Below, one piece after another: positions 1 to 9,092 of a DNA stretch of 38,530 nt. Origin of the DNA: an uncultured Bacteroidota bacterium (GTDB lineage Bacteria; Bacteroidota; Bacteroidia; Chitinophagales; Chitinophagaceae); contig CAIVEH010000190.1 of the NCBI GenBank assembly GCA_903904855.1, positions 1 to 38,530 on the forward strand, written 5' to 3'. Both the position numbers and the translations under genes were made by a program. Below the pieces are notes generated by a model that worked only from the letters and a program-made list of their open reading frames with translations, was not told the origin of the DNA and searched no databases. Every line of letters starts with the position of its first letter. The stretch's first letter is position 1.

Positions 1-2
1 GC

Positions 3-98
3 GCTTTGTGTACTTTGCTGCATTTGTACATTTACAGGCCAAACAATCTGGTAGGTGTCATTTCCGGACTTTTTGCAGGAAAAGAAGGTAATCAATAA
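3..98 (+). CDS. Probable C-terminal end of a gene entering from the left edge
   Basis: One forward frame is open from the window edge to a TAA at 96-98 and encodes about 31 residues. They begin hydrophobic and end in a segment containing RPNNLVGVISGLFAGKEG. This resembles the hydrophobic tail of a membrane-associated protein; glycosyltransferase family 2 proteins can end in a similar way, but that is only a guess. A second frame stays open almost as long, to about base 92, so the frame choice rests on composition alone. The sequence to the left is needed to identify the gene. Confidence 0.35.
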   Translation, partial: ALCTLLHLYIYRPNNLVGVISGLFAGKEGNQ

Positions 99-220
99 TA
101 TGGACAGGATAAGTAGGTTCCGATTCATAGAGTTACAATATAATAAGGTTAACTTAAACATTAAAATTACAAAAGTCCATCCAAAACGGCAATAATCCAT
201 ATTTATTGCATATCCAGAGC

Positions 221-276
221 AAATTCCAAATCCCAAATCCCAAATTCCTAATACCAAATTCCCAATATCAAATTCC
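221..276 (+). repeat. Eight in-phase degenerate heptamers (consensus AAATTCC)
   Basis: Eight consecutive 7-base units start at 221, 228, 235, 242, 249, 256, 263 and 270. Four are AAATTCC and two are AAATCCC; the others are TAATACC and CAATATC. The phase is exact throughout with no indels. The array ends 39 bases before the dipeptidase ATG, so it lies in its promoter or leader region. Heptanucleotide arrays of this general kind (STRR) are known from cyanobacteria. The role here is unknown. Confidence 0.8.
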
Positions 277-315
277 AAAGAAAACCTACTTTTACCGCCT
301 AAATCTCAAAAACAC

Positions 316-1689
316 ATGCAAGCCTGGAAAGATTATCAAGCTGAAAATAAAGACCGTTTTCTCGACGAATTACTTGGACTGTTGCGCATACCATCTGTAA
401 GTGCCGACAGCAAATACAAAGCCGATGTTGCCCGTTGTGCCGATGCAGTAAAAGAGCATCTGCTTAAAGCCGGTTGCGATTCTGCCGAAGTGAGCCCAAC
501 TGCCGGCCATCCCATCGTTTATGGGGAGAAGATTATTGACGCCAAACTACCGACAGTACTTGTTTACGGGCATTATGATGTTCAACCTGCCGACCCTGTA
601 AATCTCTGGACAAGCGGCCCTTTTGAGCCAGTGATCAAAGATGGCAAAATCTATGCCCGCGGCGCCTGCGATGATAAAGGCCAGATGTTTATGCACATCA
701 AGGCACTCGAGATAATGGCGAAGACCAATACCCTCCCCTGCAATGTAAAGATCATGATTGAAGGAGAAGAGGAAGTTGGATCCGGCAACCTTGGCAAATT
801 TCTGGCCGATAATACCGAGAAGCTGAAAGCCAATGTGGTATTGGTTTCCGATACATCTATGATCAGTATGGAACACCCATCCATCGAAAGCGGACTGCGC
901 GGACTTACTGCTGTGGAAATAGAAGTTGTTGGGCCAAACCGCGACCTGCACAGTGGTGTATATGGAGGTGCAGTTGCCAATCCGCTGAACATGCTTTGTA
1001 AACTGGTGGCTTCCCTGCACGATGAGAACGGGCATATTACCGTTCCTGGTTTTTACGACTCAGTAATTGATCTTACAGATGAAGAACGCAAAAACCTTAA
1101 TCTTGCGCCATTCGACCTCGATGAGTATAAAAAAGACCTGGACATCAACGATATCTGGGGCGAGAAAGGATATACTACCCTTGAGCGCACAGGTGTCCGC
1201 CCGACCCTAGACCTTAATGGTATCTGGGGTGGATACCAGGGCGAAGGTTCAAAAACTGTTCTGCCTTCAAAAGCCAATGCCAAGATTACCATGAGGCTTG
1301 TGCCCAACCAGAAGCCTGCCGAGATATCTGCATTGTTTGTAAAGCACTTCAACAGTATCGCGCCCGGCTGTGTTAAAGTAACAGTTACTGCTGGTCATGG
1401 TGGTGATCCTGTTGTTACGCCTACTAACTCCCCAGCCTATATAGCCGCAGCAAAAGCTATAAAGACCACCTTCGGTAAGGACCCGATACCAACCCGTGGC
1501 GGAGGCAGTATACCAATTGTTGCACTGTTTGAAAAAACACTGGGCCTGAAAACCGTACTGCTTGGCTTCGGGCTGGACAATGACAATATCCATTCACCCA
1601 ACGAGAAGTTCGATCTGGCCAATTTCTATAAAGGCATTGAGACCATACCTTACTTCCACAAGTATTTTACTGAGTCATTCGGACTATAA
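316..1689 (+). CDS. M20 family dipeptidase (CNDP2/DapE-like metallopeptidase)
   Basis: A 457-residue cytosolic zinc peptidase of the M20 family, expected to cleave dipeptides or short peptides with broad specificity. The metal and catalytic motifs are complete. The first metal motif GHYDVQPAD has H86 and D88. RGACDDKG carries the bridging Asp119. EGEEEVGS carries the catalytic and metal glutamates E152 and E153. D179 lies in VSDTS, and the distal His426 is in NIHSP. The dimerisation-domain motif NRDLHSGVYGG (about 208-218) is typical of the CNDP/carnosinase-like branch. There is no signal peptide. The ATG at 316 begins a normal family N-terminus. The gene is monocistronic: it is preceded by the heptamer array and followed by a hairpin terminator. 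The exact substrate cannot be read from the sequence. Confidence 0.93.
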   Translation: MQAWKDYQAENKDRFLDELLGLLRIPSVSADSKYKADVARCADAVKEHLLKAGCDSAEVSPTAGHPIVYGEKIIDAKLPTVLVYGHYDVQPADPVNLWTSGPFEPVIKDGKIYARGACDDKGQMFMHIKALEIMAKTNTLPCNVKIMIEGEEEVGSGNLGKFLADNTEKLKANVVLVSDTSMISMEHPSIESGLRGLTAVEIEVVGPNRDLHSGVYGGAVANPLNMLCKLVASLHDENGHITVPGFYDSVIDLTDEERKNLNLAPFDLDEYKKDLDINDIWGEKGYTTLERTGVRPTLDLNGIWGGYQGEGSKTVLPSKANAKITMRLVPNQKPAEISALFVKHFNSIAPGCVKVTVTAGHGGDPVVTPTNSPAYIAAAKAIKTTFGKDPIPTRGGGSIPIVALFEKTLGLKTVLLGFGLDNDNIHSPNEKFDLANFYKGIETIPYFHKYFTESFGL

Positions 1690-1712
1690 GAATCAGAAGA
1701 AAATTTTGTTAC

Positions 1713-1741
1713 AGCCCCGTTCTCACGGGGCTTATTCTTTT
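1713..1741 (+). terminator. Rho-independent terminator after the dipeptidase gene
   Basis: An 8-bp perfect stem AGCCCCGT/ACGGGGCT with a TCTC loop is followed by TATTCTTTT. It lies 24 bases after the dipeptidase stop codon and before the convergent gene that ends at 1772. Confidence 0.85.
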
Positions 1742-1771
1742 ACTGCACCTCAGGCTAAGATATTCTGGGGT

Positions 1772-2488
1772 TTAATCTTTTAAAAACTTTCTTACAGCCA
1801 CCACTTCACCCGAACTGCTGAATAGCCGAATATAATGTACCCCTTTTGAGAGTGTATGAATATCAATCAGTGATGTGCCGCTACCTGCCTGCTGGCTTGC
1901 TTCTTCCTTACCCAATACATCAAAAACCATTAATGAGGTGATCCTGGCATTTTGGTCATACACCAGGTTTAATTCATCATTAGCAGGATTTGGGAATAAC
2001 CTTATCTCGGCATTCCTAATTACTGCAGGTGTCGCCACCGGATGGTAGCAAATGATCCAGGTTTCGGTTGCAGAATCTGCAGGTATTGCTACATTGTGCA
2101 GCCGGGCAGTTACATAATAACAGCCTGGTGTGGTGGTTGAGGTAAGGTCCAAATAGAGATCAAGCACACCGGTATCAGAAGGCAGATATACCAGACTAGT
2201 TTCAACTGCTCCTGTAGGCCAGAGAGCAGGCAAATACCGGCATAGATTATCATCGCAAAAACCCGAAGCAGCGGGTGTTTGCCAATCGGCAGGAAAGTTA
2301 CAATCAATTACTTTCCAAGTATATGTTACAGGGGCAATGCCTGTCACTATGCTGTCGAAATAGGTTGCAAATCCCGGCGCTGCCGATATGTAAATGGTAT
2401 CAGTCAGCATTGTAAATGACTGTGAATAGGTGCGGTTGCCAAATACCGAACATATCATCACTGTAACTAGAACGAACATCTTTTTCAT
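1772..2488 (-). CDS. Secreted T9SS cargo protein, function unknown
   Basis: Encodes 238 residues from the ATG at 2488, chosen because it begins a classic signal peptide (MKKMFVLVTVMICSVFG, cleavage near TYSQ). An in-frame start at 2515 would add nine hydrophilic residues. The central part (about 25-155) is rich in Thr, Pro and Cys and looks like a beta-sandwich; I do not recognise a family. The C-terminal ~80 residues are a type A T9SS sorting domain. It contains RLFPNPANDELNLVY, a beta-rich core with VFDVLGKE, then GVHYIRLFSSSGEV and the ending VRKFLKD. The protein is therefore probably exported across the outer membrane and anchored or released. The gene is convergent with the dipeptidase and stands alone. 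Confidence 0.85.
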   Translation of the reverse strand: MKKMFVLVTVMICSVFGNRTYSQSFTMLTDTIYISAAPGFATYFDSIVTGIAPVTYTWKVIDCNFPADWQTPAASGFCDDNLCRYLPALWPTGAVETSLVYLPSDTGVLDLYLDLTSTTTPGCYYVTARLHNVAIPADSATETWIICYHPVATPAVIRNAEIRLFPNPANDELNLVYDQNARITSLMVFDVLGKEEASQQAGSGTSLIDIHTLSKGVHYIRLFSSSGEVVAVRKFLKD

Positions 2489-2992
2489 AAGCTTATATTT
2501 ATAGTTGGTTAACAATCGAAATTCTCTTTACAAATATAGAAAAAGAAAAATAAACTTACAACAATATATTCCATAATCAGGCTCGAAATGTAACTTTTTG
2601 AGCGTAAATATTTCGTTAGCATTAGGTGGTTGAAAATTCATTCATATTCCCGTTTATTCGTATTTTTCAATTCAAGGTTATAGACCGAAATAGAAAATTA
2701 CATATGAGGATAAAAAAAGCCTCTCCCGATATTTTTCTCAAACTGTTGTTTTCTATATTTTTTTCCAATATGTTTCAGAGATTTGAATCACACTATTTTT
2801 TCCTGGCATGGTAATTTTGTATTGACTGAAGATCGATAATGCAGAACTGCCCCATCGCCACTTTTGCCACTTAGCATACCTAACGCACAGACCAAAAAAA
2901 TCCCCTCTATTTTAACCTAACAACAGTTTTTGATTGTCTTTTTATTAACAGCATTTAAACTACATTTGTGAGACTTTATTAAGTAAAAGGCT
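2489..2992. other. AT-rich intergenic region with no supported gene
   Basis: These 504 bases separate the divergent T9SS cargo gene and the S41 protease gene. The region is AT-rich with many homopolymers. One GTG-started frame of 62 codons (2626-2814) has the composition of random AT-rich DNA, so it is not called. A lone TAATTTTG word occurs at 2812-2819 without a recognisable gene after it. The probable protease promoter is at the right end. Confidence 0.6.
2961..2968 (+). promoter_or_regulatory. Bacteroidota -7 box (TACATTTG) for the S41 protease gene
   Basis: Matches TAnnTTTG and lies 24 bases before the ATG at 2993. No TTTG is present at the usual -33 distance, where the sequence is T-rich instead. 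Confidence 0.5.
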
Positions 2993-5209
2993 ATGTTGAA
3001 ATTCATGAAGAATAAAATCCTGATACCTTGTTTGATAATCGGAGCGCTTGCAGCAGTTGTTTCTTTCAGGTACAGCGGGTCGGGAGGCCAGTCATCGGAA
3101 GATAAAAGAAAACTGGTGCTGAAAAGCGTTATGGGCGCTATTAACAGCGGCCATTTCTCACCTAAACCTATTGATGATACTTTTTCTTCGAGGGTATATA
3201 AAATGATAGTGCACGAATTCGATTATGAAAAACTCCTGTTTACGCAGCAGGATATGAAAATGCTCGGCCGCTATGAATTCAAAATTGATGAGGAAATTGC
3301 TTCAAATTCCATTGAATTCTTCGATTCGCTGGATGCTGTTTTTCTTCGCAGGCTGAAGCAGGCGCAGTTGCTGGATTCTGAAATATTCAAAAAGCCATTC
3401 ACCTTCACTGGTGATGAACAGTATCAGCAGAGCTATGACAAAAAGGAATATGCAAAAGATGATAATGAACTGCCTGCCAAATGGAGTGAGTTTATAAAAC
3501 TACAGGTGCTGGTACGATATGTGGACCTAAAAAAAGACCAGGAAAAAAAGAAAGAGAATAAAGACTCTGTGAATGCCAAATTCAAAACAGACGATGAACT
3601 GGAAGCAGATGCCAGGGAAGGTGCACGTAAATACATAGACCGGTTTTTTGCCTACTACAAAAAGCAAAAAGATGATACGAGGTTTGCAGAATATATTGAT
3701 GCTATAACCAGGACCGAAGACCCGCATACCGATTACTTCCCACCAGCCGACAAAAGTGATTTTGATGTAACAATGAGTGGCGCTTTTGTGGGTATAGGCG
3801 CTAGGCTCAGCCCAGAAAACGATAAGGTAACTGTTGCTTCATTGATCATTGGCAGCCCGTCGTGGAAGCAGGGGGAACTGAAAGAAAAAGATGAAATAAC
3901 CAAGGTGGCCCAGGGCGATGCCCCCCCAGTGGACATTGCTGGCTATGAACTGAATGATGTGGTAAAACTGATACGTGGCCCTAAGGGAACTATTGTGAAG
4001 CTGACAGTAAAAAGAGCTGATGGATCGACTAAAGTAATACCTATAAAAAGGGACGTAATAGAAATAGAAGAAACCTATGCGAAATCGGCGGTGATAAAAA
4101 GTAAGGACGGGCTTATAGGGTATATTTATCTGCCTGAGTTTTATGCCGATTTTAACCATACCAGCCACCGCAACTGTGCGACAGATATGGCTGTGGAAGT
4201 TAAAAAACTGAAGGACGCAGGTGTTACAGGAATCATTCTGGACCTGCGTGGCAATGGTGGCGGCAGCCTGGGAGATGTTGTAGATATGGCTGGATTGTTT
4301 ACTGGTAAGGGCCCGGTAGTGCAGGTGAAGAGCAACAATGCCGCACCTGTCGAATTACGTGCACAACCTGGTGATGGCGTATTGTATACCGGCCCGCTGG
4401 CTATAATGGTGAATGAGGGCAGTGCGTCAGCTTCTGAAATACTGGCAGCTGCAATGCAGGACTATAAGCGTGCAGTTATAATTGGCTCTACCACTTATGG
4501 CAAGGGCACAGTGCAGAAAATGGTAGACCTGGACCAGATGGTTGACCCAATGACCCGCCTGCGTATGAGCAATGATACCTCGGGTGAAATGGGCAAATCG
4601 CTGGGCTCAATAAAGCTGACCATGGAAAAATTCTACAGGGTAAACGGTGGTTCCACACAAATGAAAGGTGTAACTCCGGATATCACTATACCTGACCAAC
4701 TTGACGGATATGATGAAGAAGACCTGGGCGAACGACATAATAAGTCGGCTCTGCCATGGGATGTGATTCCGCCTGCCAATTATAAAACGACCAACAGCGT
4801 AGGTAACCTGCAGCAACTTGCCACCCTGAGCAAGAACCGCATAAACCAGAACATGACCTTTACGCTGATTAAGGAAAACTCAGAGTACTTCAAGAAGAAA
4901 AAGGATGAAAATGTGGTTTCGCTGAACGAAAAGAAATACAGGCAACAACAGGATGAGGTGAATGAAAAATCGAAGAAGATGGAAGAACTGCAGAAAAAAG
5001 CAGTGCTGATGGAAATAGCCAATACTCCTGCCGATGAAGCTAAACTGGCCGAAAATGCAAAAAAATTCAGCGATACAACAGCCATATCGAAAAACAAAGA
5101 CTGGCTTAAGAATGTAAGTAAGGACATCTACATTACCGAAGCAGTGAACATACTCAACGATCTGAAGAAATCGGGGGTTACACTGAATATGGATGCTGAG
5201 AAGAAATAG
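2993..5209 (+). CDS. Carboxy-terminal (tail-specific) processing protease, S41A, Prc/Tsp type
   Basis: A 738-residue periplasmic serine protease that would degrade or trim proteins from their C-termini. Residues 1-25 form a signal peptide or anchor (ILIPCLIIGALAAVVSF). A helical N-terminal region (about 30-240) precedes a PDZ domain (about 250-335). The S41 protease domain spans about 355-570, and a charged, coiled C-terminal region runs from about 600 to 735. The catalytic relay is intact: S479 in NEGSASASE, D490 in AAMQDYKRA and K504 in TYGKGTVQ. The spacing of 11 and 25 residues matches E. coli Prc (Ser452/Asp463/Lys477). The helical C-terminal extension and the length also fit Prc rather than the shorter CtpA type. 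The gene has its own -7 box and a strong terminator. A second in-frame ATG at 3005 is an alternative start. Confidence 0.93.
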   Translation: MLKFMKNKILIPCLIIGALAAVVSFRYSGSGGQSSEDKRKLVLKSVMGAINSGHFSPKPIDDTFSSRVYKMIVHEFDYEKLLFTQQDMKMLGRYEFKIDEEIASNSIEFFDSLDAVFLRRLKQAQLLDSEIFKKPFTFTGDEQYQQSYDKKEYAKDDNELPAKWSEFIKLQVLVRYVDLKKDQEKKKENKDSVNAKFKTDDELEADAREGARKYIDRFFAYYKKQKDDTRFAEYIDAITRTEDPHTDYFPPADKSDFDVTMSGAFVGIGARLSPENDKVTVASLIIGSPSWKQGELKEKDEITKVAQGDAPPVDIAGYELNDVVKLIRGPKGTIVKLTVKRADGSTKVIPIKRDVIEIEETYAKSAVIKSKDGLIGYIYLPEFYADFNHTSHRNCATDMAVEVKKLKDAGVTGIILDLRGNGGGSLGDVVDMAGLFTGKGPVVQVKSNNAAPVELRAQPGDGVLYTGPLAIMVNEGSASASEILAAAMQDYKRAVIIGSTTYGKGTVQKMVDLDQMVDPMTRLRMSNDTSGEMGKSLGSIKLTMEKFYRVNGGSTQMKGVTPDITIPDQLDGYDEEDLGERHNKSALPWDVIPPANYKTTNSVGNLQQLATLSKNRINQNMTFTLIKENSEYFKKKKDENVVSLNEKKYRQQQDEVNEKSKKMEELQKKAVLMEIANTPADEAKLAENAKKFSDTTAISKNKDWLKNVSKDIYITEAVNILNDLKKSGVTLNMDAEKK

Positions 5210-5234
5210 AAATAATTTTTAAATGCAATTCGAG

Positions 5235-5270
5235 ACGGCAATGTGAACAACACATTGCCGTGCTGTTTTA
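5235..5270 (+). terminator. Terminator after the S41 protease gene
   Basis: An 11-bp perfect stem ACGGCAATGTG/CACATTGCCGT with an AACAA loop, followed by GCTGTTTTA. It lies 25 bases after the protease stop codon. Confidence 0.8.
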
Positions 5271-5346
5271 GATGAGCAGCGATATAACACTGATAAATTT
5301 ACTGACCTGCTTCATGAATTTTCATCGCACTATAAGAAACCGGCAG

Positions 5347-5354
5347 TAACTTTG
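5347..5354 (+). promoter_or_regulatory. Bacteroidota -7 box (TAACTTTG)
   Basis: A TAnnTTTG match 27 bases before the ATG at 5382, downstream of the protease terminator. It is the likely promoter of the small secreted protein gene. No clear -33 element is visible. Confidence 0.5.
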
Positions 5355-5381
5355 AAGTTTAACTGATATCTGTCAGAACGA

Positions 5382-5960
5382 ATGATAATGACAAAAAAAT
5401 CCTGGCTTATTGTAATTGTTTTGCTGGTGTGCACCGGCTTCCGTTTGTATGCCCAGAACGACAAAACAAAGGAAGAAAAAGTGCCTGTCTTCAACTATGT
5501 TATTGACGATGCTCTCGATAAATTCCAGGCAATACCCGATACTGCGAAGCCTGTTTTCTACCATTACCTGGTACCCGAATTTTATTTTCATAAGCCCAGG
5601 AAAGTAAAGGACACCACCTTTGAATTTTTCTGCTATGATGCCTGGGACAGTGTGATGGATGTGGTCAAAGATTACGATTCTGTGTTATTCTACTCCCTTT
5701 ATAAAAGCTATACCGACTCAGCACATACCTATATTGATAAAGATGGCGAAAAACAGTTTATACCCGTATCCAGCATTATTAAAAGATACGACAAGGTAAA
5801 CAGGAATAAGTGGATGACCATAGAATATCCCGGCAACAAATATGGCGAACTACGCGAATTCAAAAATGTAATCGTTGGCACGGATACCGAAAAAGTATGG
5901 AATGCCCATGGCGACAATATTTATACAAAAATTTACCACCGCTATAAGCTGCTGAAATAA
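5382..5960 (+). CDS. Small secreted protein of unknown function
   Basis: Encodes 192 residues. There are two possible starts, ATG at 5382 and ATG at 5388; both give the same signal peptide (MTKKSWLIVIVLLVCTGFRL, cleavage near YAQ). The mature part is Asp/Tyr/Lys-rich with repeated Tyr-Asp pairs (FCYDAWDSVMDVVKDYDSV) and a basic, aromatic C-terminus (KIYHRYKLLK). There is no lipobox, no T9SS sorting domain and no membrane segment after the signal. It is probably periplasmic. I do not recognise a family. It sits between the S41 protease and an AT-rich gap, with its own -7 box, so it is probably transcribed alone. No functional link to the protease can be shown. Confidence 0.75.
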   Translation: MIMTKKSWLIVIVLLVCTGFRLYAQNDKTKEEKVPVFNYVIDDALDKFQAIPDTAKPVFYHYLVPEFYFHKPRKVKDTTFEFFCYDAWDSVMDVVKDYDSVLFYSLYKSYTDSAHTYIDKDGEKQFIPVSSIIKRYDKVNRNKWMTIEYPGNKYGELREFKNVIVGTDTEKVWNAHGDNIYTKIYHRYKLLK

Positions 5961-6212
5961 AGAATGTTCAAGAGGCAGCAAACGTTTATTTTTATTTCAT
6001 TTATATAATATATGCATTAATAAGTGTGTTGAATGCAATACAGAATCAGGCATATAGATTCACGCAAATAACTACCCTAGCTTATCCTTAAAAGATGGTT
6101 TGCTTCGAGGATAAATCATTTTATCACTAAAGTATTCTGTGGATAAATTTATGGCCTAGAAATCAAGCCTGGCGGGCATTTCACTCAAGATATCCACAAA
6201 TCCCTGAAATGC
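5961..6212. other. AT-rich intergenic segment with DnaA-box-like words
   Basis: No gene is supported here. Bases 5984-6022 are very AT-rich. Four words resembling the DnaA box TTATCCACA or its complement follow: TTATCCTTA at 6082-6090, CGAGGATAA at 6106-6114, an exact TGTGGATAA at 6138-6146, and ATATCCACA at 6190-6198. Whether DnaA binds is unknown. Confidence 0.4.
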
Positions 6213-6243
6213 TTGTCATTGGCTGGCGGCAGGGATAATTTTG
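6213..6243 (+). promoter_or_regulatory. Complete Bacteroidota promoter (TTG N20 TAATTTTG)
   Basis: TTG at 6213-6215 and TAATTTTG at 6236-6243 are separated by 20 bases. This is the cleanest -33/-7 match in the window. The start codon of the small ORF at 6249 follows only five bases later. Confidence 0.55.
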
Positions 6244-6248
6244 CAGTT

Positions 6249-6464
6249 ATGGCAAACATATCCTGGGCGGTTTTGAACACAGAAACAAGCTACTACCTCC
6301 ACAATCAGTTCCTGCTATTCAGGCGGCGGTTGAAGGGATATTATGTATACACCATCTGGCAAAATGATAAAATGTGCTACAACAGCTATAATGAATACCA
6401 GTTTTTGCAGATTGCTGGGAGGATAATAAATGGAGAAGAGGTGGAATGGAGGATGTGTGCGTAA
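6249..6464 (+). CDS. Candidate small protein (71 aa), unknown
   Basis: From the ATG at 6249 a 71-residue protein is encoded. It is rich in Tyr, Asn and Trp (LLFRRRLKGYYVYTIWQNDK) and ends in GEEVEWRMCA. The frame also extends to a TTG at 6213, but that TTG is the proposed -33 element. Support comes from the well-formed promoter directly upstream and a biased aromatic composition. I know of no matching family and there is no partner gene. It could still be a chance frame. The mRNA would be nearly leaderless if the promoter is right. Confidence 0.4.
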   Translation: MANISWAVLNTETSYYLHNQFLLFRRRLKGYYVYTIWQNDKMCYNSYNEYQFLQIAGRIINGEEVEWRMCA

Positions 6465-6589
6465 AAAATTCACTCCTTAAATCTGCCACTTCCTTAGTTA
6501 TCCAAAAGCAATTTATATTTTAGGGTGACGCGAGGAAAGAAAGAATTTCTCGAGAGCTCTGAGCCTCAACATAGTCCAAATAAAAATCA

Positions 6590-6597
6590 TAAATTTG
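6590..6597 (+). promoter_or_regulatory. Bacteroidota -7 box (TAAATTTG) for the MNT/HEPN pair
   Basis: A TAnnTTTG match ending four bases before the ATG at 6602, implying a very short or absent 5' leader. No -33 TTG is seen at the expected spacing. Confidence 0.45.
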
Positions 6598-6601
6598 CGT
6601 G

Positions 6602-6919
6602 ATGCTAAACACCACCGAAATATTGAATCTAATAAAGGAATCAGTTCATGCTACCGATCCGGGGGCAACACTGATACTTTATGGTTCCTATGCCCGAGGC
6701 GATTACAGGGAAGATTCGGATATGGATATTTTAGTATTGTTGGATAAAGAGAAGATAACTTTTGAAGACAGAGAAAGAATAGCCTTTCCATTATATTCCT
6801 TGGGTCGTGATGCAGATATTCACATCAGCCCTGTTTTTCGTGTCAGAAATTTATGGGATACCAAACATAAGATAACCCCTTTTTATAAAAACGTTTCTAG
6901 GGAGGGCGTATTATTATGA
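6602..6919 (+). CDS. MNT-type nucleotidyltransferase (antitoxin of an MNT/HEPN module)
   Basis: A 105-residue minimal nucleotidyltransferase. The polymerase-beta signature is clear: LYGSYARGDYREDSDMD gives G28-S29 and the metal aspartates D40 and D42, followed by the hydrophobic strand ILVLLD. In studied MNT/HEPN pairs such proteins neutralise the HEPN partner by adding AMP groups; that activity is inferred here. The ATG at 6602 is preferred over the GTG at 6599. The stop codon overlaps the start of the next gene in an ATGA, showing translational coupling. The pair sits alone between AT-rich DNA and atpD. Confidence 0.85.
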   Translation: MLNTTEILNLIKESVHATDPGATLILYGSYARGDYREDSDMDILVLLDKEKITFEDRERIAFPLYSLGRDADIHISPVFRVRNLWDTKHKITPFYKNVSREGVLL

Positions 6920-7311
6920 ATCCGGAAAAAGAAGAATTTGTCAGAAAACGATTAGCGCATACTTTAAGAACTTTTGAAGAAATTGAGATCCAGATAGAAA
7001 ATGAACTATGGAATATTGCAGTGAACAGGCTATATTACGCTTGTTTTTATGCAATAACAGCTCTGTTACATAATTATGGGTGGGACACAAAAACACATAG
7101 TGGCGTTCACCGTTTGTTTAATTTGCATTTTATCAAATCTGGCATTATTAATAAGGAATATGGTGATTTATACACAAGTCTTATGGACATGCGGCAAGAT
7201 GCGGATTATGAAGATGAGATTGAGTATGAAAGGGAAGATGTATTGAAATTACTTCAACCCGTTAAAAATTTGATTGCAGCTATAGAAACGGTTTTATCAA
7301 AAGATAACTGA
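6916..7311 (+). CDS. HEPN-domain protein, UPF0332 family (probable toxin partner)
   Basis: A 131-residue helical protein. It contains the family hallmarks AVNRLYYACFYAITALL (about 35-51), KTHSGVHRLFNLHF (59-72) and DMRQDADYED (91-100). HEPN toxins usually act as RNases through an R-x4-6-H motif. A fitting R66-x4-H71 is present inside the THSGV segment, but whether it is catalytic in this subfamily is not established. It starts four bases inside the upstream nucleotidyltransferase gene, the standard MNT/HEPN arrangement. The gene ends 141 bases before atpD, which has its own -7 box. Confidence 0.85.
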   Translation: MNPEKEEFVRKRLAHTLRTFEEIEIQIENELWNIAVNRLYYACFYAITALLHNYGWDTKTHSGVHRLFNLHFIKSGIINKEYGDLYTSLMDMRQDADYEDEIEYEREDVLKLLQPVKNLIAAIETVLSKDN

Positions 7312-7402
7312 TTCTTGTATTATTTATCAGGCTTTTAATCATATCCGCATTTTATTTTTCCAATTTCCCCCGATTACTTTTCCTTTTTTACTTTTTCCCC
7401 CT

Positions 7403-7410
7403 TACCTTTG
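7403..7410 (+). promoter_or_regulatory. Bacteroidota -7 box (TACCTTTG) for atpD
   Basis: A TAnnTTTG match 42 bases upstream of the atpD ATG at 7453, in a strongly T/C-rich tract. The -33 position is T-rich without a clear TTTG. Confidence 0.55.
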
Positions 7411-7443
7411 CGCAAAATTTCAAGGACTTCTTATTTTTTATAA

Positions 7444-8958
<1,515 letters not shown>

Positions 8959-8961
8959 AGA

Positions 8962-8983
8962 TCCCTCCGCTACTAAAGGGGGA
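8962..8983. repeat. Imperfect hairpin between atpD and atpC
   Basis: TCCCTC and GGGGGA flank CGCTACTAAA-type spacer sequence. The right arm CTAAAGGGG also occurs after the sensor kinase gene (21350-21359). It resembles the C/G-rich intergenic palindromes that are dispersed in many Bacteroidota genomes. It could reduce read-through into atpC. Confidence 0.35.
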
Positions 8984-9067
8984 CTTCAAACATTTCCTGA
9001 TAGGCGCGAGTGGAAAAAACAATATTGTTAACAACCTGAGATTCGCAAGAGTTGTGAATTGATGGAA

Positions 9068-9092
9068 AAGCCCCTTCAGGGGTTTGGGGTTT
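9068..9092 (+). repeat. G/C palindrome directly ahead of atpC
   Basis: CCCC-TTCA-GGGG at 9071-9082 is followed by TTTGGGGTTT, ending at the atpC ATG. The word pattern resembles dispersed intergenic repeats of Bacteroidota. Because the hairpin lies within about 10 bases of the start codon it could affect initiation. This is inference. Confidence 0.4.

Noticed and set aside
2626-2814. A 62-codon forward ORF in the AT-rich gap before the S41 protease gene
   Set aside because: It has a GTG start, Phe/Ile/Lys-rich composition expected from random AT-rich DNA, no matching promoter and no recognisable domain.
5984-6198. Chromosomal origin of replication
   Set aside because: Only one exact DnaA box and no dnaA, dnaN, gidA or parAB genes nearby; kept only as a DnaA-box-like cluster.
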